Assembly: GCF_001748285.1 (NCBI RefSeq)
Contig: NZ_BDGT01000006.1
Coordinates: forward strand, 154,066-218,065
Direction: 5' to 3'
Length of the DNA: 64,000 nt
DNA from: Thermogemmatispora onikobensis
Lineage (GTDB): Bacteria > Chloroflexota > Ktedonobacteria > Ktedonobacterales > Ktedonobacteraceae
Positions within the stretch are counted from its first letter, which is position 1; each line of letters starts with the position of its first letter. The position numbers were made by a program, and so were the translations under genes. Positions 24,811 through 33,535 of this stretch are shown piece after piece. The notes under the pieces are model-generated. The model did no database searches, was not told the origin of the DNA, and was given only the letters and a program-made list of their open reading frames with translations.

Positions 24811-25956
24811 TCAGCGGCCTCCGACCTTGCCATGAACGACCATCGTAGCGATCACGTCGACAATGGCGCGTACCGCCATCAGGGCCGTCGTATCGCTGAT
24901 ATCGTAGGGAGGTGAGACCTCTACCACCTCCATGCCGCAGACACCTTCCCGGGCCACCAGTTGCAGCAGCTTCAAAGCCTCTCTGGGAAGGAAACCGCCT
25001 GGCTCTGGCCAGCCGGTACCGGGCACAAAACCGGCGTCGAGCGAATCGATATCGAAGCTTAAATAGACTGCCTTTGCTCCTTTCCAGGCCACCTCTAGCG
25101 CGATCTCGGCCACTTTCTCGATGCCCAGGCGCTCAACATCAGTAATGGTCAGAATTGTTGTTCCTCGCTCGCGTGCTACGGCGACCCCGGCGCGGGGGAC
25201 CTGCCAGCCGCCAATGCCAATCTGAACCAGGTTTGAGGGGGGAGCATTGGGGATATTAGTTGCGTGGAACCAGGGTGTGGTGTGCATGCGCTCATCCATG
25301 TCCTTTTCCTGCGTGTCGACATGGCGGTCAAGGTGGATGATGCCGACGTTGCCTTCGATGTTCTCCGCTATTCCTCGCAGGCATGGATAGCCGATGGCAT
25401 GATCGCCGCCCAGGATAATGGGCATGGTCCCTTTGCTCAGCACAAACGAGACGGCCTTGCTGATCTGGTCGAAGCTCTTTTCGATATTAGCCACTGTGAA
25501 GACATCGCCCAGATCGCAGATCTTGACCTGCTCGCGCAGATCAACGCCCAGCTCGTAGTTGTAGGTGGTGTAGAGCGCTGAGATGCGGCGAATGGCTTGC
25601 GGCCCAAAGCGAGTACCTGGTCGGTAAGTTGTGCCGATGTCAAAGGGTACACCCAGAACGGCGATGTCGTATCGATCCACCTCATGAACATTCTCGAGGA
25701 ATGGCATCTTCAGAAATGTGTTGATGCCTGCCCAATGAGGTAGCTCCCCGCGACTGAAGCAGGAGATCGTTCGATCCTCGATGCTCTGGGCCGCTTCTAA
25801 CCCCAGAGCAATGGCCCGGCTTATCTCCGCCTCACTACGGGCTTGGGGTAACTTTGCCTCCGCCTGGGCTGCGATATACCCCTCAAAATCTTCCCGGCTG
25901 AAGGAGGCATCCTTGCTTTCCCGATGGCTAAGGCCGTGATTGTGAAAGAAGCTCAT
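24811..25956 (-). CDS. ureohydrolase (agmatinase/guanidinase family)
   Basis: 381 residues, longer than ordinary agmatinases (about 300) because of an N-terminal extension of about 75 residues. The binuclear metal motifs are 'MPIILGGDHAIGYPCL' (GGDH), 'VGIIHLDRHVDTQEKDMDER' (D-x-H-x-D) and 'KAVYLSFDIDSLDAGFVPGT' (D-x-D). The loop 'MHTTPWFHATNIPNAPPSNL' and 'VQIGIGGWQVPRAGV' is unlike classical arginase and resembles guanidine hydrolase/guanidinobutyrase-type enzymes as I recall them. It removes urea from a guanidino compound. No nickel-chaperone genes (hypA/hypB) and no guanidine riboswitch were seen nearby, so the guanidine hydrolase idea is a hypothesis. GGGAGGG precedes the ATG by about 10 bases. 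Confidence 0.85.
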   Translation of the reverse strand: MSFFHNHGLSHRESKDASFSREDFEGYIAAQAEAKLPQARSEAEISRAIALGLEAAQSIEDRTISCFSRGELPHWAGINTFLKMPFLENVHEVDRYDIAVLGVPFDIGTTYRPGTRFGPQAIRRISALYTTYNYELGVDLREQVKICDLGDVFTVANIEKSFDQISKAVSFVLSKGTMPIILGGDHAIGYPCLRGIAENIEGNVGIIHLDRHVDTQEKDMDERMHTTPWFHATNIPNAPPSNLVQIGIGGWQVPRAGVAVARERGTTILTITDVERLGIEKVAEIALEVAWKGAKAVYLSFDIDSLDAGFVPGTGWPEPGGFLPREALKLLQLVAREGVCGMEVVEVSPPYDISDTTALMAVRAIVDVIATMVVHGKVGGR

Positions 25957-26697
25957 AGAACCAGTTCCCTCCCTAGACGTGGCCGCTCGTGATCGGTTAA
26001 CGGCGCACCTTTTTCATGTCCAAAGTCGAGGTCAGCTCGTTGTCCCTTTACAGCCCGGCGCTCTGGCCCAGACCCATCTGGCCAGTCCCTGCTGGCAATA
26101 AAGAGGAAGCCGGCAAGTGCAAAGCACAGCGTCGAGGACACTCGCCTTCTCGACCGGTAGACAGGCGAGAAAAGAGCGCTCTCTCTTGCGGTGATCGGCC
26201 AAAAGGAGCACGCTCTTTATTTCCTCATTCATCTAAGTGGTTGCTGGCTTGCCGGTGGGAGAGGCTGATCAACTCTGACAGCGATGCTTTCCCGCGCGAG
26301 GTCCGTTGTTTAGGACAAAATGCACAGATTGGGCGCCGTTGCTCCCTCTATAGAGAGTATAAGAAGAAAGTGAGGCCAGAGACTATAGCCACTTTGCCGA
26401 GGATCTGCAGCTGGGTTTTGGGCAGTATGTACAATGCCGCTCCGGCGGGCCTGGAGGAAATGAGTGATGTCACTGGCCATGAGTGCTGACCCGGGCTGCC
26501 TCTTCATCTCCCCCTTTCAGCTGGTGTGAAGCAGGGACCCTGGCTTGCTGACAGCCTGGTATCGATCCTAGATCACTTTGCCCCTGTCTGCATAACAGAA
26601 GAAAGAGGATAGCCAGAAGAGGGACCGTACTCTCAGCAAGCGCTAAAGGAGACGTTGCAATCTGACAGGCAGCAGAGCCGTCTTCGGCGAGAATGCT
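25957..26697. other. intergenic region without a supported gene
   Basis: This 740-base stretch separates divergent genes. Open frames inside it have no motif or ribosome site. A perfect 10-base palindrome, CTCTATAGAG, occurs at 26346-26355. I looked for a guanidine-I aptamer on the minus strand before the ureohydrolase and did not recognise its conserved segments. Confidence 0.4.
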
Positions 26698-27720
26698 ATG
26701 TCTGCCTGCTCCTGCTCCTGCTCTGCCCGGACTCCCTCCGTGCTGCTCTGGCGAGTGAGGTTCTTCAACATGTGGGGAAGAAGACTCATGCTTATCCTGA
26801 TTCGTCTACTTGCAGCTCTCCTCGGCAACTGGAGGAGGCGGGGAAGGCTGTATCAACGGGGCTACCGGCAGTCCGTGATGGCCCTCCTGGTCGATGGAGA
26901 GAATATCGGACCAGAGTGGGCGGCGGCCATCGTGGCCAAAGCCTGCCAGTTTGGATGCCCAGCCATCCGGCGCGTCTATGGGGATTGGACTACGAGCTAC
27001 ATGGCTTCATGGCGAGCCATCGCGGAGTGCTATGGCTTCCAGCAGGTTCAGGTTCCGCGAGCCGTGATCGGCAAGAATGCCGTTGATCTCGCGCTGACGG
27101 TCGACGCTATGGATCTCCTCTTTGAAGGATTGTGCAGCTTCTGTCTGGTGAGTAGCGATAGCGACTATGCGCCCCTGGTCAGGCGTCTGCGCGAGGCGGG
27201 CTGTTTTGTACTGGGCATTGGCCGGCCACCGGTCCCCCAGCTGCTTTGCGAAGCCTGCCACGTTTTTATCACCACTGATCAGCTGCATCGGCTGCAGGTA
27301 CTCAGGGCCGGGACGGCGCCAGTTCAGGAGGACCGGACCACCACCAGCGAGCAGCCAGCACCTGCGGAAGAGCCGTCCCTGCCCCTGCCCCTGCCCCAGG
27401 CTGCTGCCGGGGAGGGCCAGCGGACCGGGACGCTGCCCAGAGAGCTGTTGCTGTCGGCCTATCGAGAAGCCACCCAGGTGAGCAAGCGCCATGATGGCTG
27501 GGTGAGCGAGTCCCAGCTCGGGCAACACCTGCACAAACAGGTGGCCCAGTTCAAACCCAAAACCTACGGCTTTCGCTCGCTGAGGGAGCTGCTAGAGCAG
27601 GCACGAGCCGAGGGCCTCTTTGAGATTCAGCGCAGTGATAGCAAGCAGTGGTATGTGTATGCGCCGATCTCTGCCACCTCAATGCCCCAGGAACCGGAAT
27701 GGCCTGCTCCGGCGCCGTAG
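26698..27720 (+). CDS. NYN-domain (PIN-like) ribonuclease with C-terminal OST-HTH/LOTUS domain
   Basis: Up to 340 residues. 'MALLVDGENIGPEWAAAIVA' opens the NYN (LabA/DUF88) nuclease fold. 'RRVYGDWTTSY', 'NAVDLALTVDAMDLLFEGLC', 'FCLVSSDSDYAPLVRRLREA' and 'GCFVLGIG' give the acidic active-site residues. After a Pro/Glu-rich linker, residues about 245-330 form an OST-HTH domain ('VSESQLGQHLHKQVAQFKPK', 'TYGFRSLRELLEQARAEGLF'), an RNA-binding module. A cytoplasmic RNA-processing or decay role fits. The start is unsure: ATGs at 26698, 26770 and 26788 give a basic hydrophobic leader, and the conserved domain begins near 26878. Confidence 0.8.
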   Translation: MSACSCSCSARTPSVLLWRVRFFNMWGRRLMLILIRLLAALLGNWRRRGRLYQRGYRQSVMALLVDGENIGPEWAAAIVAKACQFGCPAIRRVYGDWTTSYMASWRAIAECYGFQQVQVPRAVIGKNAVDLALTVDAMDLLFEGLCSFCLVSSDSDYAPLVRRLREAGCFVLGIGRPPVPQLLCEACHVFITTDQLHRLQVLRAGTAPVQEDRTTTSEQPAPAEEPSLPLPLPQAAAGEGQRTGTLPRELLLSAYREATQVSKRHDGWVSESQLGQHLHKQVAQFKPKTYGFRSLRELLEQARAEGLFEIQRSDSKQWYVYAPISATSMPQEPEWPAPAP

Positions 27721-27801
27721 CGTTGGCCGATCGGGCGTTTCCGGCTGTCGGAAGGAGCCTTTGGCGCGGGGCGGGAAGGGGAAAGGCCGGGCGAGCTAAC
27801 C

Positions 27802-27996
27802 TTAGCCCTTATCCGTTTCCGGTAGCACGGGCAGGGGACGCACCCAGCGGATCTGCAAGTGACTGGCGCAGAGCGGACAGCGCCGCTCGGCAGGCAGAGG
27901 CACGGCGATCAGCGCCATATAGCGCCAGGCGCCGTCTAGATTGCGCTCCCATATCAAGCTACAATCGGGACAGACATGACGTTCCCAGATCACCAT
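27802..27996 (-). CDS. small zinc-ribbon-like protein
   Basis: 64 residues with two CxxC knuckles, 'HVCPDCSLIWERN' and 'RRCPLCASHLQIRW', about 27 residues apart. This spacing fits a small zinc ribbon. The ribosome site is poor (GGAAAG far from ATG). Function is unknown. It lies convergent to the NYN gene. Confidence 0.45.
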   Translation of the reverse strand: MVIWERHVCPDCSLIWERNLDGAWRYMALIAVPLPAERRCPLCASHLQIRWVRPLPVLPETDKG

Positions 27997-28000
27997 TACG

Positions 28001-28471
28001 ATTGTGCTTTCCAGAGAAGCTGGCCGCTTCTCTTGTCTTTTACCTATTGGTTGCCATCTGGACGAAAGCGGCCCCTGTTGTCTGCGGGCCGCTCTTGGGC
28101 GTCGTGGCAGCGCTGGATCAACGTTGCCTCTCGGCAGATGGTATTAGCGAATAGTATAGCAGATCCCGGCTGAAAAAGGAACCATAGCTTGCTCTACAGC
28201 GATCGAAAGGTGTGGTCCCCGACAGCGACAAACTCCACTCTGACGACGGACGCTGATGCCGGGATGTGGCGCGTCTTCCTCTTTCTCTGGACCTGCCCCT
28301 GCTGCACTGGCGCGCTGAACCAACCGCCAGGCGCCGGACGGCGCGGCCCGGCGTGGTGTGGCCTCTGGCTGGCAATATCGCAAGGCCCCGTCAGGGTCGG
28401 GGGCTGCCGCGCTGCCAGCCAGGCGAAGCTTTTCCCACGCTGCGGCTCCCGCTCGATGGTGATAGAGCGAG
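28001..28471. other. intergenic region without a supported gene
   Basis: Open frames here are antisense shadows or lack motifs and ribosome sites. No clear terminator for the S53 peptidase gene was found. Confidence 0.35.
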
Positions 28472-30082
28472 CTAGGCGGATGAGGAAGACAGCAGGGCCT
28501 GCAGCAGCAGCGTGCCATCGGGCGTGCCCAGGCCCGTACAGGCATCCCAACCGGGGCCGGCGCTGTAGCCGCCGTTGTTGCCGCTGGTCACGTCGCGCAG
28601 CGCCTTCTGCTGCAACAATTGGGTGTAATGCTGATAGAGGAAGGGGTTCAGGTAACCAAGGGGCTGGCCGCGCCGCTGATTGAGCAGGGCAATCAGGCCG
28701 GCCCACAGGGGAGCCACCGCGCTGGTGCCGCCGACGGAAGTGCTCTGGCCATCGACGAGGATCTGGTAGCCTGTCTGCGGGTCTGCGTTGCCGGCCACAT
28801 CGGGTACGCCGCGCCCCTGGTGCTGGTCGTTAATCGATGGGGGAACATGAGCGTTCATCTGCCAGGCGGGGAGCGGAAACACATCGCTGATGCCGCCGCC
28901 GGTCGCACCATCGCCGCTGGTAGCCTCGTTCCAGACCACCTCACTGACAACCTGACTGCCCTGGGCCTCCAGGCGGGTGCCGCCGCAGCCAAGCACATAA
29001 GGACTGGAGGCCGGAAAATCCACATGGGCCTTCTGATCGTTGACCCCATCACTTGAGCCGTTATCGCCGGCAGCTACACAGATTGTGATCCCCAGGGAGG
29101 CCGCGGTCTGAAAGGCCGCGTTCATGGTGGTCAGTGCCTGGCGCGTCCAGCTTCCCTCGGGGGCGCCCCAGCTGATGGAGAGCACCGACGGCGCATTCGT
29201 AGTATCGTGGATGGCCTGGGTGATAGCATCCAGAAAGCCGCGCTCAGTATTGGGGGCGAAGTAGACAGCGATGCGGGCCGCGGGAGCGATGGCGCCGGCG
29301 ATCTCGATATCGAGGGCGACCTCGCCATCCGCGCTGTTGGGGTCGCCTGTTGGACTATTCTCGCCACCGTCGACAGAGACGCTGACGACCGTCGGCGGCT
29401 TCAGCGCGAGCTGCTGGAAGTAGGTTGTCAGGTCCTCACTGCTGTAGCCTCCTCCCAGCTCGATCAGCGCGATACACTGACCGCTGCCGGTCAGATCGCG
29501 TGGAAAATCATAGAGCTGGGCCACCTGCAGCGGGGTATAGCTAACGGTGGCGGTTCCTACCAGCGCGCTGGCCCCGGCAGGCGAGGCAAAGCGCAGGTGG
29601 GGCTGGGCCTGGGGACGATCGTCCAGTCCAAAGACCCCGACCACAATTGATGCCAGCTCTTGGGGAATGTGCAGGGGACCGGAGCGCCCGCGGAACGTCT
29701 GCCCCTCGTGCTCGTAATAGTGCAGCTCGGTGCCAAAGGCCGAACAGAACTGGCTCACGGTGCCGCCCAATACCAGCCGGCGGGCCGCAGGATCGACCGC
29801 CAGCACGCTCAGCTGATGGGTGTGAGCGAAGGCTTCCACCCTGGCAATGTCCTCTGGACTGGCGCGATGCTGGGCCAGATACTCCTCTCGGCTCAGGCGC
29901 TGGCCCGGCTGGCTGAAGTGGTGCTCTAACTGAGCGACCAGGGTGCTCCCCGCGGGATCTCTGAGATAGACGCTGACCTCGAGGCGCTCGTTGGGATCAG
30001 CCGGCCCGATCTGCCGGGCCTGAGCGGGGAGATGACGCTCACTGCCGGCCAGTCGTGTGAATCCTTTAGGAATCTCGGGCAT
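28472..30082 (-). CDS. S53 family acid serine peptidase (kumamolisin/sedolisin type)
   Basis: 536 residues. The first 170 or so form the activation prodomain ('VSVYLRDPAG', 'LAVDPAARRLVLGGTVSQFC', 'FRGRSGPLHIPQELASIVVG'). The catalytic domain follows. The Glu/Asp pair is in 'ADGEVALDIEIAGAIAP', the oxyanion aspartate in 'CVAAGDNGSSDG' and 'HVDFPASSPYVLGCGGT', and the nucleophile serine in 'SVGGTSAVAPLWAG'. The C-terminal calcium site is 'LRDVTSGNNGGYSAGPGWDA'. Like kumamolisin it has no obvious Sec signal, yet the family works outside the cell at low pH. GGAAGGAAAGAG precedes the ATG. It is a single-gene unit. Confidence 0.93.
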   Translation of the reverse strand: MPEIPKGFTRLAGSERHLPAQARQIGPADPNERLEVSVYLRDPAGSTLVAQLEHHFSQPGQRLSREEYLAQHRASPEDIARVEAFAHTHQLSVLAVDPAARRLVLGGTVSQFCSAFGTELHYYEHEGQTFRGRSGPLHIPQELASIVVGVFGLDDRPQAQPHLRFASPAGASALVGTATVSYTPLQVAQLYDFPRDLTGSGQCIALIELGGGYSSEDLTTYFQQLALKPPTVVSVSVDGGENSPTGDPNSADGEVALDIEIAGAIAPAARIAVYFAPNTERGFLDAITQAIHDTTNAPSVLSISWGAPEGSWTRQALTTMNAAFQTAASLGITICVAAGDNGSSDGVNDQKAHVDFPASSPYVLGCGGTRLEAQGSQVVSEVVWNEATSGDGATGGGISDVFPLPAWQMNAHVPPSINDQHQGRGVPDVAGNADPQTGYQILVDGQSTSVGGTSAVAPLWAGLIALLNQRRGQPLGYLNPFLYQHYTQLLQQKALRDVTSGNNGGYSAGPGWDACTGLGTPDGTLLLQALLSSSSA

Positions 30083-30225
30083 GGTCTCTTTCCTTCCGTC
30101 CTCTCATCACAACGTTCCCTTTCTGGGGACGCGCTAAACTTCCTGCAAACAAGACGCTCGTACCCCCTCTTCGTAGATGGTGACTTCTTGCCTCTCAGCC
30201 GCGGGAAGAATATGCTCCTTTCTTC

Positions 30226-30993
30226 TTACACGGTCTGCAGCCGCAGACGGATCAGAAGATCGTTCAGGCCCGCTTGTGCCTGTGCATCTGGCTTAACAGG
30301 GAGAACGCTGCTCTCCACAGATTGCTCCAGATCGCCCAACAGGCGCCTCCACTCCTCCTCGTAAAGGGCGACAGCGCCCTCCTCTAGCTGGGCTTTCTCG
30401 CCGCCGGCCTGCTTGCGCGTGATCAGGTCCGCCACAGATGAGAACCGGAACACTTCGTTGAGGCGCTTCAGATTCGCCTCCAGCTCTCCAGTGCGCACCA
30501 GGTGCAGACCAGTCAAAATGATGCGATAGATGGAGAGTACCAACTTGATAGAAGGAGGCTGTTTGTGGCTGGCCTGTTTCAGACAACTGCGAGCGAAGCC
30601 TAGATAGTGGTAGGCGTAGTAGCGTGTAACGCAGCGCATGGCCAGCGCCTTCAGCTCTTCGTGCTCGGGCGTGGTGTGAAGCACCAGCGGCGAGTAAATG
30701 GCTTCCAGAATGTTTCCATTCTTGTCCAGCAGCAGCCTAAAGCATTTGCGGACATCGTACGTCACCAGATCGACTTCCGCTCCGTCGTCGTTGGAGTGCT
30801 GTTCGAGGGTCTCTGCTCCCTCGTGCAGCCCGATTACTTCGTGCAGCGGCAGAATATGGGCGCCGCGCAGGTCGTAGTCGGAATCGGGCGACGCGAATCC
30901 GTAGAGATGTGACCCGCTCAGTGTGATGAAGAGCAGCGGATAGCGCTGCCGTGCTAGCGTAGCCCTGAGCCGTTCGAGTTGTTCTTCCTGCAT
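30226..30993 (-). CDS. predicted nucleotidyltransferase (COG3541 type)
   Basis: 255 residues from the ATG at 30993, which has AAGGAG about 7 bases upstream; longer in-frame versions have no ribosome site. The motif 'ITLSGSHLYGFASPDSDYDL' is the G-S...D-x-D core of this family, and 'GAEVDLVTYDVRKCFRLLLD' supplies the third acidic residue. 'NGNILEAIYSPLVLHTTPEH' and 'YAYHYLGFARSCLKQ' are also characteristic. Biochemical function is unknown; relatives occur widely, sometimes in mobile or defence loci. It is probably expressed from a promoter about 400 bases upstream. Confidence 0.83.
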   Translation of the reverse strand: MQEEQLERLRATLARQRYPLLFITLSGSHLYGFASPDSDYDLRGAHILPLHEVIGLHEGAETLEQHSNDDGAEVDLVTYDVRKCFRLLLDKNGNILEAIYSPLVLHTTPEHEELKALAMRCVTRYYAYHYLGFARSCLKQASHKQPPSIKLVLSIYRIILTGLHLVRTGELEANLKRLNEVFRFSSVADLITRKQAGGEKAQLEEGAVALYEEEWRRLLGDLEQSVESSVLPVKPDAQAQAGLNDLLIRLRLQTV

Positions 30994-31771
30994 GTGTTTC
31001 TCCTTCCATTCCGCATCATGATCGCGCTTAGGCTCTCTGTTGCACCTGGAGGAGAGGCGATACAGATCTTCCCGCTCTGGCAGGCCGGGCTGCCCGATCT
31101 TTCTCTCATCCATTCCCTCTTGGGCTGAGGCTGAGGCTCCTCTGACTGCCAGTCAACCACGAGCTCATGCCTGGCGACGAAACCGGGCCAGGAAGGGCAG
31201 AGCACCTAACCCGTCGCCACCGCATCGCTTCTGGCACGGGGCTGTGGAGGCGAGTAGGCAGAGGAGCAGGCAAAGCTGCTTCGCAAAGGCGAGGCGCAGG
31301 AAACATCGGGGATCGCATGCAAAGGCAGGCACGGAGCTTGCAGTTCCAAGTACAACGCTGAATAGATTCCTTTCCACTTTTGACTCTCTTGCTTAAGATA
31401 GCACTTTTAGCGATCTTTGTCAAGGAAAGTCCACCTCTCAAGCTAGTGTTCCAATGGCGGGCACCAGCACGCCGCGGCCTAGATCGTAGAAGGTGTAGAA
31501 GCGGTCTAACGCTTAAAAATGTTGAGCAGAGCAGCACCAGTACCAGTAGAAGAGAGACGAAAAGAGCGCGCTGACGGCCAGTTTGTTCCATCAAAGACCT
31601 CCAGATCCGATCTCAATGCTGAAGGACACTTCACGGTGTGAAGCAAGTCTACGGCAGACAGCGGAGTGCCCACCTGCAGGTTCTGGGTCTTCTCTCCTGG
31701 TTTCTCCCTGGCGGGCGGTCTCAGCCGTAGCAGAGCAGGAGAGAGCAGCGCGGGCGTGGTGCGGTCAGCCG
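30994..31771. other. intergenic region; possible small membrane ORF not supported
   Basis: A minus-strand frame starting at 31591 has GGAGG 6 bases before ATG and a hydrophobic stretch ('ALFVSLLLVLVLLCSTFLSV'). Its downstream part looks random and a good promoter lies inside it, so I do not call it a gene. Nothing else was recognised. Confidence 0.4.
31395..31423 (-). promoter_or_regulatory. promoter-like sequence upstream of the COG3541 gene
   Basis: On the minus strand TTGACA (31418-31423), 17 bases, then TATCTT (31395-31400). It points towards the nucleotidyltransferase gene, leaving a leader of about 390 bases. Confidence 0.4.
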
Positions 31772-32699
31772 CTAGTTAGCGAGGCCACCCTGGGCCAGGC
31801 CGGAGCGGAAGTAGCGCTGGGCGAAAAAGAAGATCAGCATCAGCGGGATCGAGACGATTACCGAGGAGGCGGCAAAGATTCCCCACGGTGTGCGGAAATC
31901 GCTCTGCAGGCTGTAGAGGCCCAGAAGAAAGGTCAGATTGCTGCCGTTAGCATTGGCGTTCAGGACCAGATTGGCCAGGGCGAACTCATTCCAGCCCGTC
32001 ATAAAGGTAAAGAGGGCCGCGACCGCCAGCGGTAAGACAATGTGCCAGAAAGCCTGGAGCGGCGTGGCGCCGTCCAGTAAGGCTGCCTGCTCCAGCTCGA
32101 TCGGCAATCCATCGAGATAGGATTTCGTGTTCCAGCAGCAGAAGACTATCGCACCGGCTGAGTAGATCAGCACCAGACCAAGCAGGTTGTTGAGGAGATG
32201 CAGCGCATTCAGCAGCAGATAATACGCTGTCAGCGCCAGCAGGCCCGGGAAAGCCTGCAGCGTCAGCAGCGCGCGCAGCGTCAACTCGCGGCCAGCGAAG
32301 CGGAAGCGTGCCAGCGCATAGGCGCCGCTCGTTGAACAGACCAATCCGCAGAGAGCCGTCAGACCGCAAACCAGCAAGGTATTGCCGATCCAGTTCAGCA
32401 GCGGCTCCTGCGTAAAAGCCGTCACATAGTTGGCGAAAGTAAAATGAACCGGGAAGAGATGCAGATCAGTAGTATAGAGATTCTGCGCTCCGGCGAACGA
32501 AGCCTGGATCACATAGTAAAGAGGAAAGAGCGCGAAGACCGCCATCACCACCAGGAAGGCGTAGATGCTAATCAGTCCCAGGCGAGCGCTGAGACCGGCG
32601 GCCCGCCGGGCCTGCAGCCGCTTCGCTTGCTCCCTTGCAGGGGTACTGAAAGCGGCAGGCTGCTGCTCTTAGTGCAGCACCGGGCAATTGCTGGCTCAT
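31772..32699 (-). pseudogene. sugar ABC permease, MalG type, frameshifted near the start
   Basis: The natural ATG lies at 32699, two bases after the stop of the MalF remnant ('MSQQLPGAAL...'). The conserved body is in another frame and runs to 31772. Removing one A near 32668-32670 joins them ('GAALEQQPAAFSTP'). The body has 'LFPLYYVIQASFAGAQNLYT', the EAA loop 'ELEQAALLDGATPLQAFWHI' and 'VLPLAVAALFTFMTGWNEFA', so it is a CUT1 permease of about 308 residues when restored. A shorter product could start at GTG 32551 but would miss most of the first membrane segment. With a truncated MalF partner the importer cannot work. A sequencing error could explain this frameshift alone. Confidence 0.7.
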
Positions 32700-32701
32700 G
32701 C

Positions 32702-33118
32702 TTATGCCTCCCTGACGCGGCTCGTCTGTGGAGACCGTGCGCCCAGGCCAGAACCCAGGTAGGTCAGGGCCGCGAGGATAACAAACAGCGTGATTGCGAA
32801 GGCGGCGATAAAGCCGTAGTGTGGGTTGGCTACCGTAGCCCCCAGGATGCGATTGTGCATATAGATCATGACAAATTCCGTGGCCCCCGGTTTCAGGGCG
32901 CTGACCACCGGTCCCCCTTGTGTGATCAGAAAGACCGTATTAAACATCTGGAAAGTCGTAATGGCGCTCAGAATAGTGGCGGGCACCAGAGCTGGAGTCA
33001 CCAGCGGCAAGGTCACGTGGCGAAAATACTGCCAGGGGCCGGCCCCGTCGATCCGTGCCGCCTCACGCAGCTCGCCGGGAATGCCCTGCAGTGCACCCAG
33101 GATGACCACCGTGCGATG
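32702..33118 (-). pseudogene. sugar ABC permease, MalF type, C-terminal half only
   Basis: Only about 135 residues remain, starting inside the EAA region ('[20 protein letters not shown]', '[20 protein letters not shown]') and running to the normal C-terminus through the last membrane segments ('[15 protein letters not shown]', '[20 protein letters not shown]'). The first four membrane segments are missing. The sequence immediately before the junction belongs to a different protein, a glycoside hydrolase N-terminal fragment, so a deletion fused two genes at about 33118-33122. Confidence 0.75.
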
Positions 33119-33500
33119 CGGTAGCGCACGCGCGTGCTGGCTGGCCGGGGATGCGAGCCAGCCAGTGGGTAATATAGCCAGCGTGCGGGTCCCAGGTCAC
33201 GCGGGCGCGCTCCATCGGGAGGACGGTCGAGGAGCGTTCGGGACGGCTGCCGTCGACGGTGTAGTAGAGCGCGGCGCGTTCAATGGGCACTTCCTCACCG
33301 CTGGTGGCCCAGACTTCGACTGGCTCGCCGGGGAGAGGAGCCGCGGGCAGAATGGTGTTATCGTGGCGAAATTGGCTGCGTTGAGCTGTCCAGCGGATGA
33401 GGATCTCGCTCAGGGGCAGGTCGCCGGGGACCGCTGCCATCTGCTCGGCGCTTGGTTGCGAGGGCGCTTCATCTGTGGCCGACTCAAAGATCTCTGGCAT
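33119..33500 (-). pseudogene. truncated N-terminal fragment, probably of a GH13 alpha-amylase-family enzyme
   Basis: About 120 residues start at an ATG at 33500 ('MPEIFESATDEAPSQPSAEQ'). The segment 'GEPVEVWATSGEEVPIERAA', 'LYYTVDGSRPERSS' and '[20 protein letters not shown]' resembles the N-terminal beta-sandwich of GH13 enzymes that act on maltodextrin. Just after it a one-base frame slip is visible: 'TRVRYRIA' continues in another frame before the sequence runs into the MalF remnant. The catalytic barrel is absent. Fragment identity is moderately sure; loss of the rest is plain. Confidence 0.6.
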
Positions 33501-33523
33501 AGTGACTTTCCTACCTACCTCAT

Positions 33524-33535
33524 TAGTTGCAACTA
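33524..33535. promoter_or_regulatory. perfect 12-base palindrome, probable MarR operator
   Basis: TAGTTGCAACTA is perfectly symmetric. It overlaps the end of the marR-type gene and lies 24 bases before the GH13 fragment's start codon. It is well placed to control the former sugar operon. Confidence 0.5.

Noticed and set aside
25957..26340. Guanidine-I riboswitch upstream of the ureohydrolase
   Set aside because: I looked for the conserved aptamer segments on the minus strand and did not find them.
26016..26489. 157-codon frame between divergent genes
   Set aside because: Composition is not gene-like, with no motif and no ribosome site.
31106..31591. Small membrane protein frame with a good ribosome site
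   Set aside because: Only the first 30 residues look protein-like, the remainder is random and a promoter lies inside; kept as a note in the intergenic entry.
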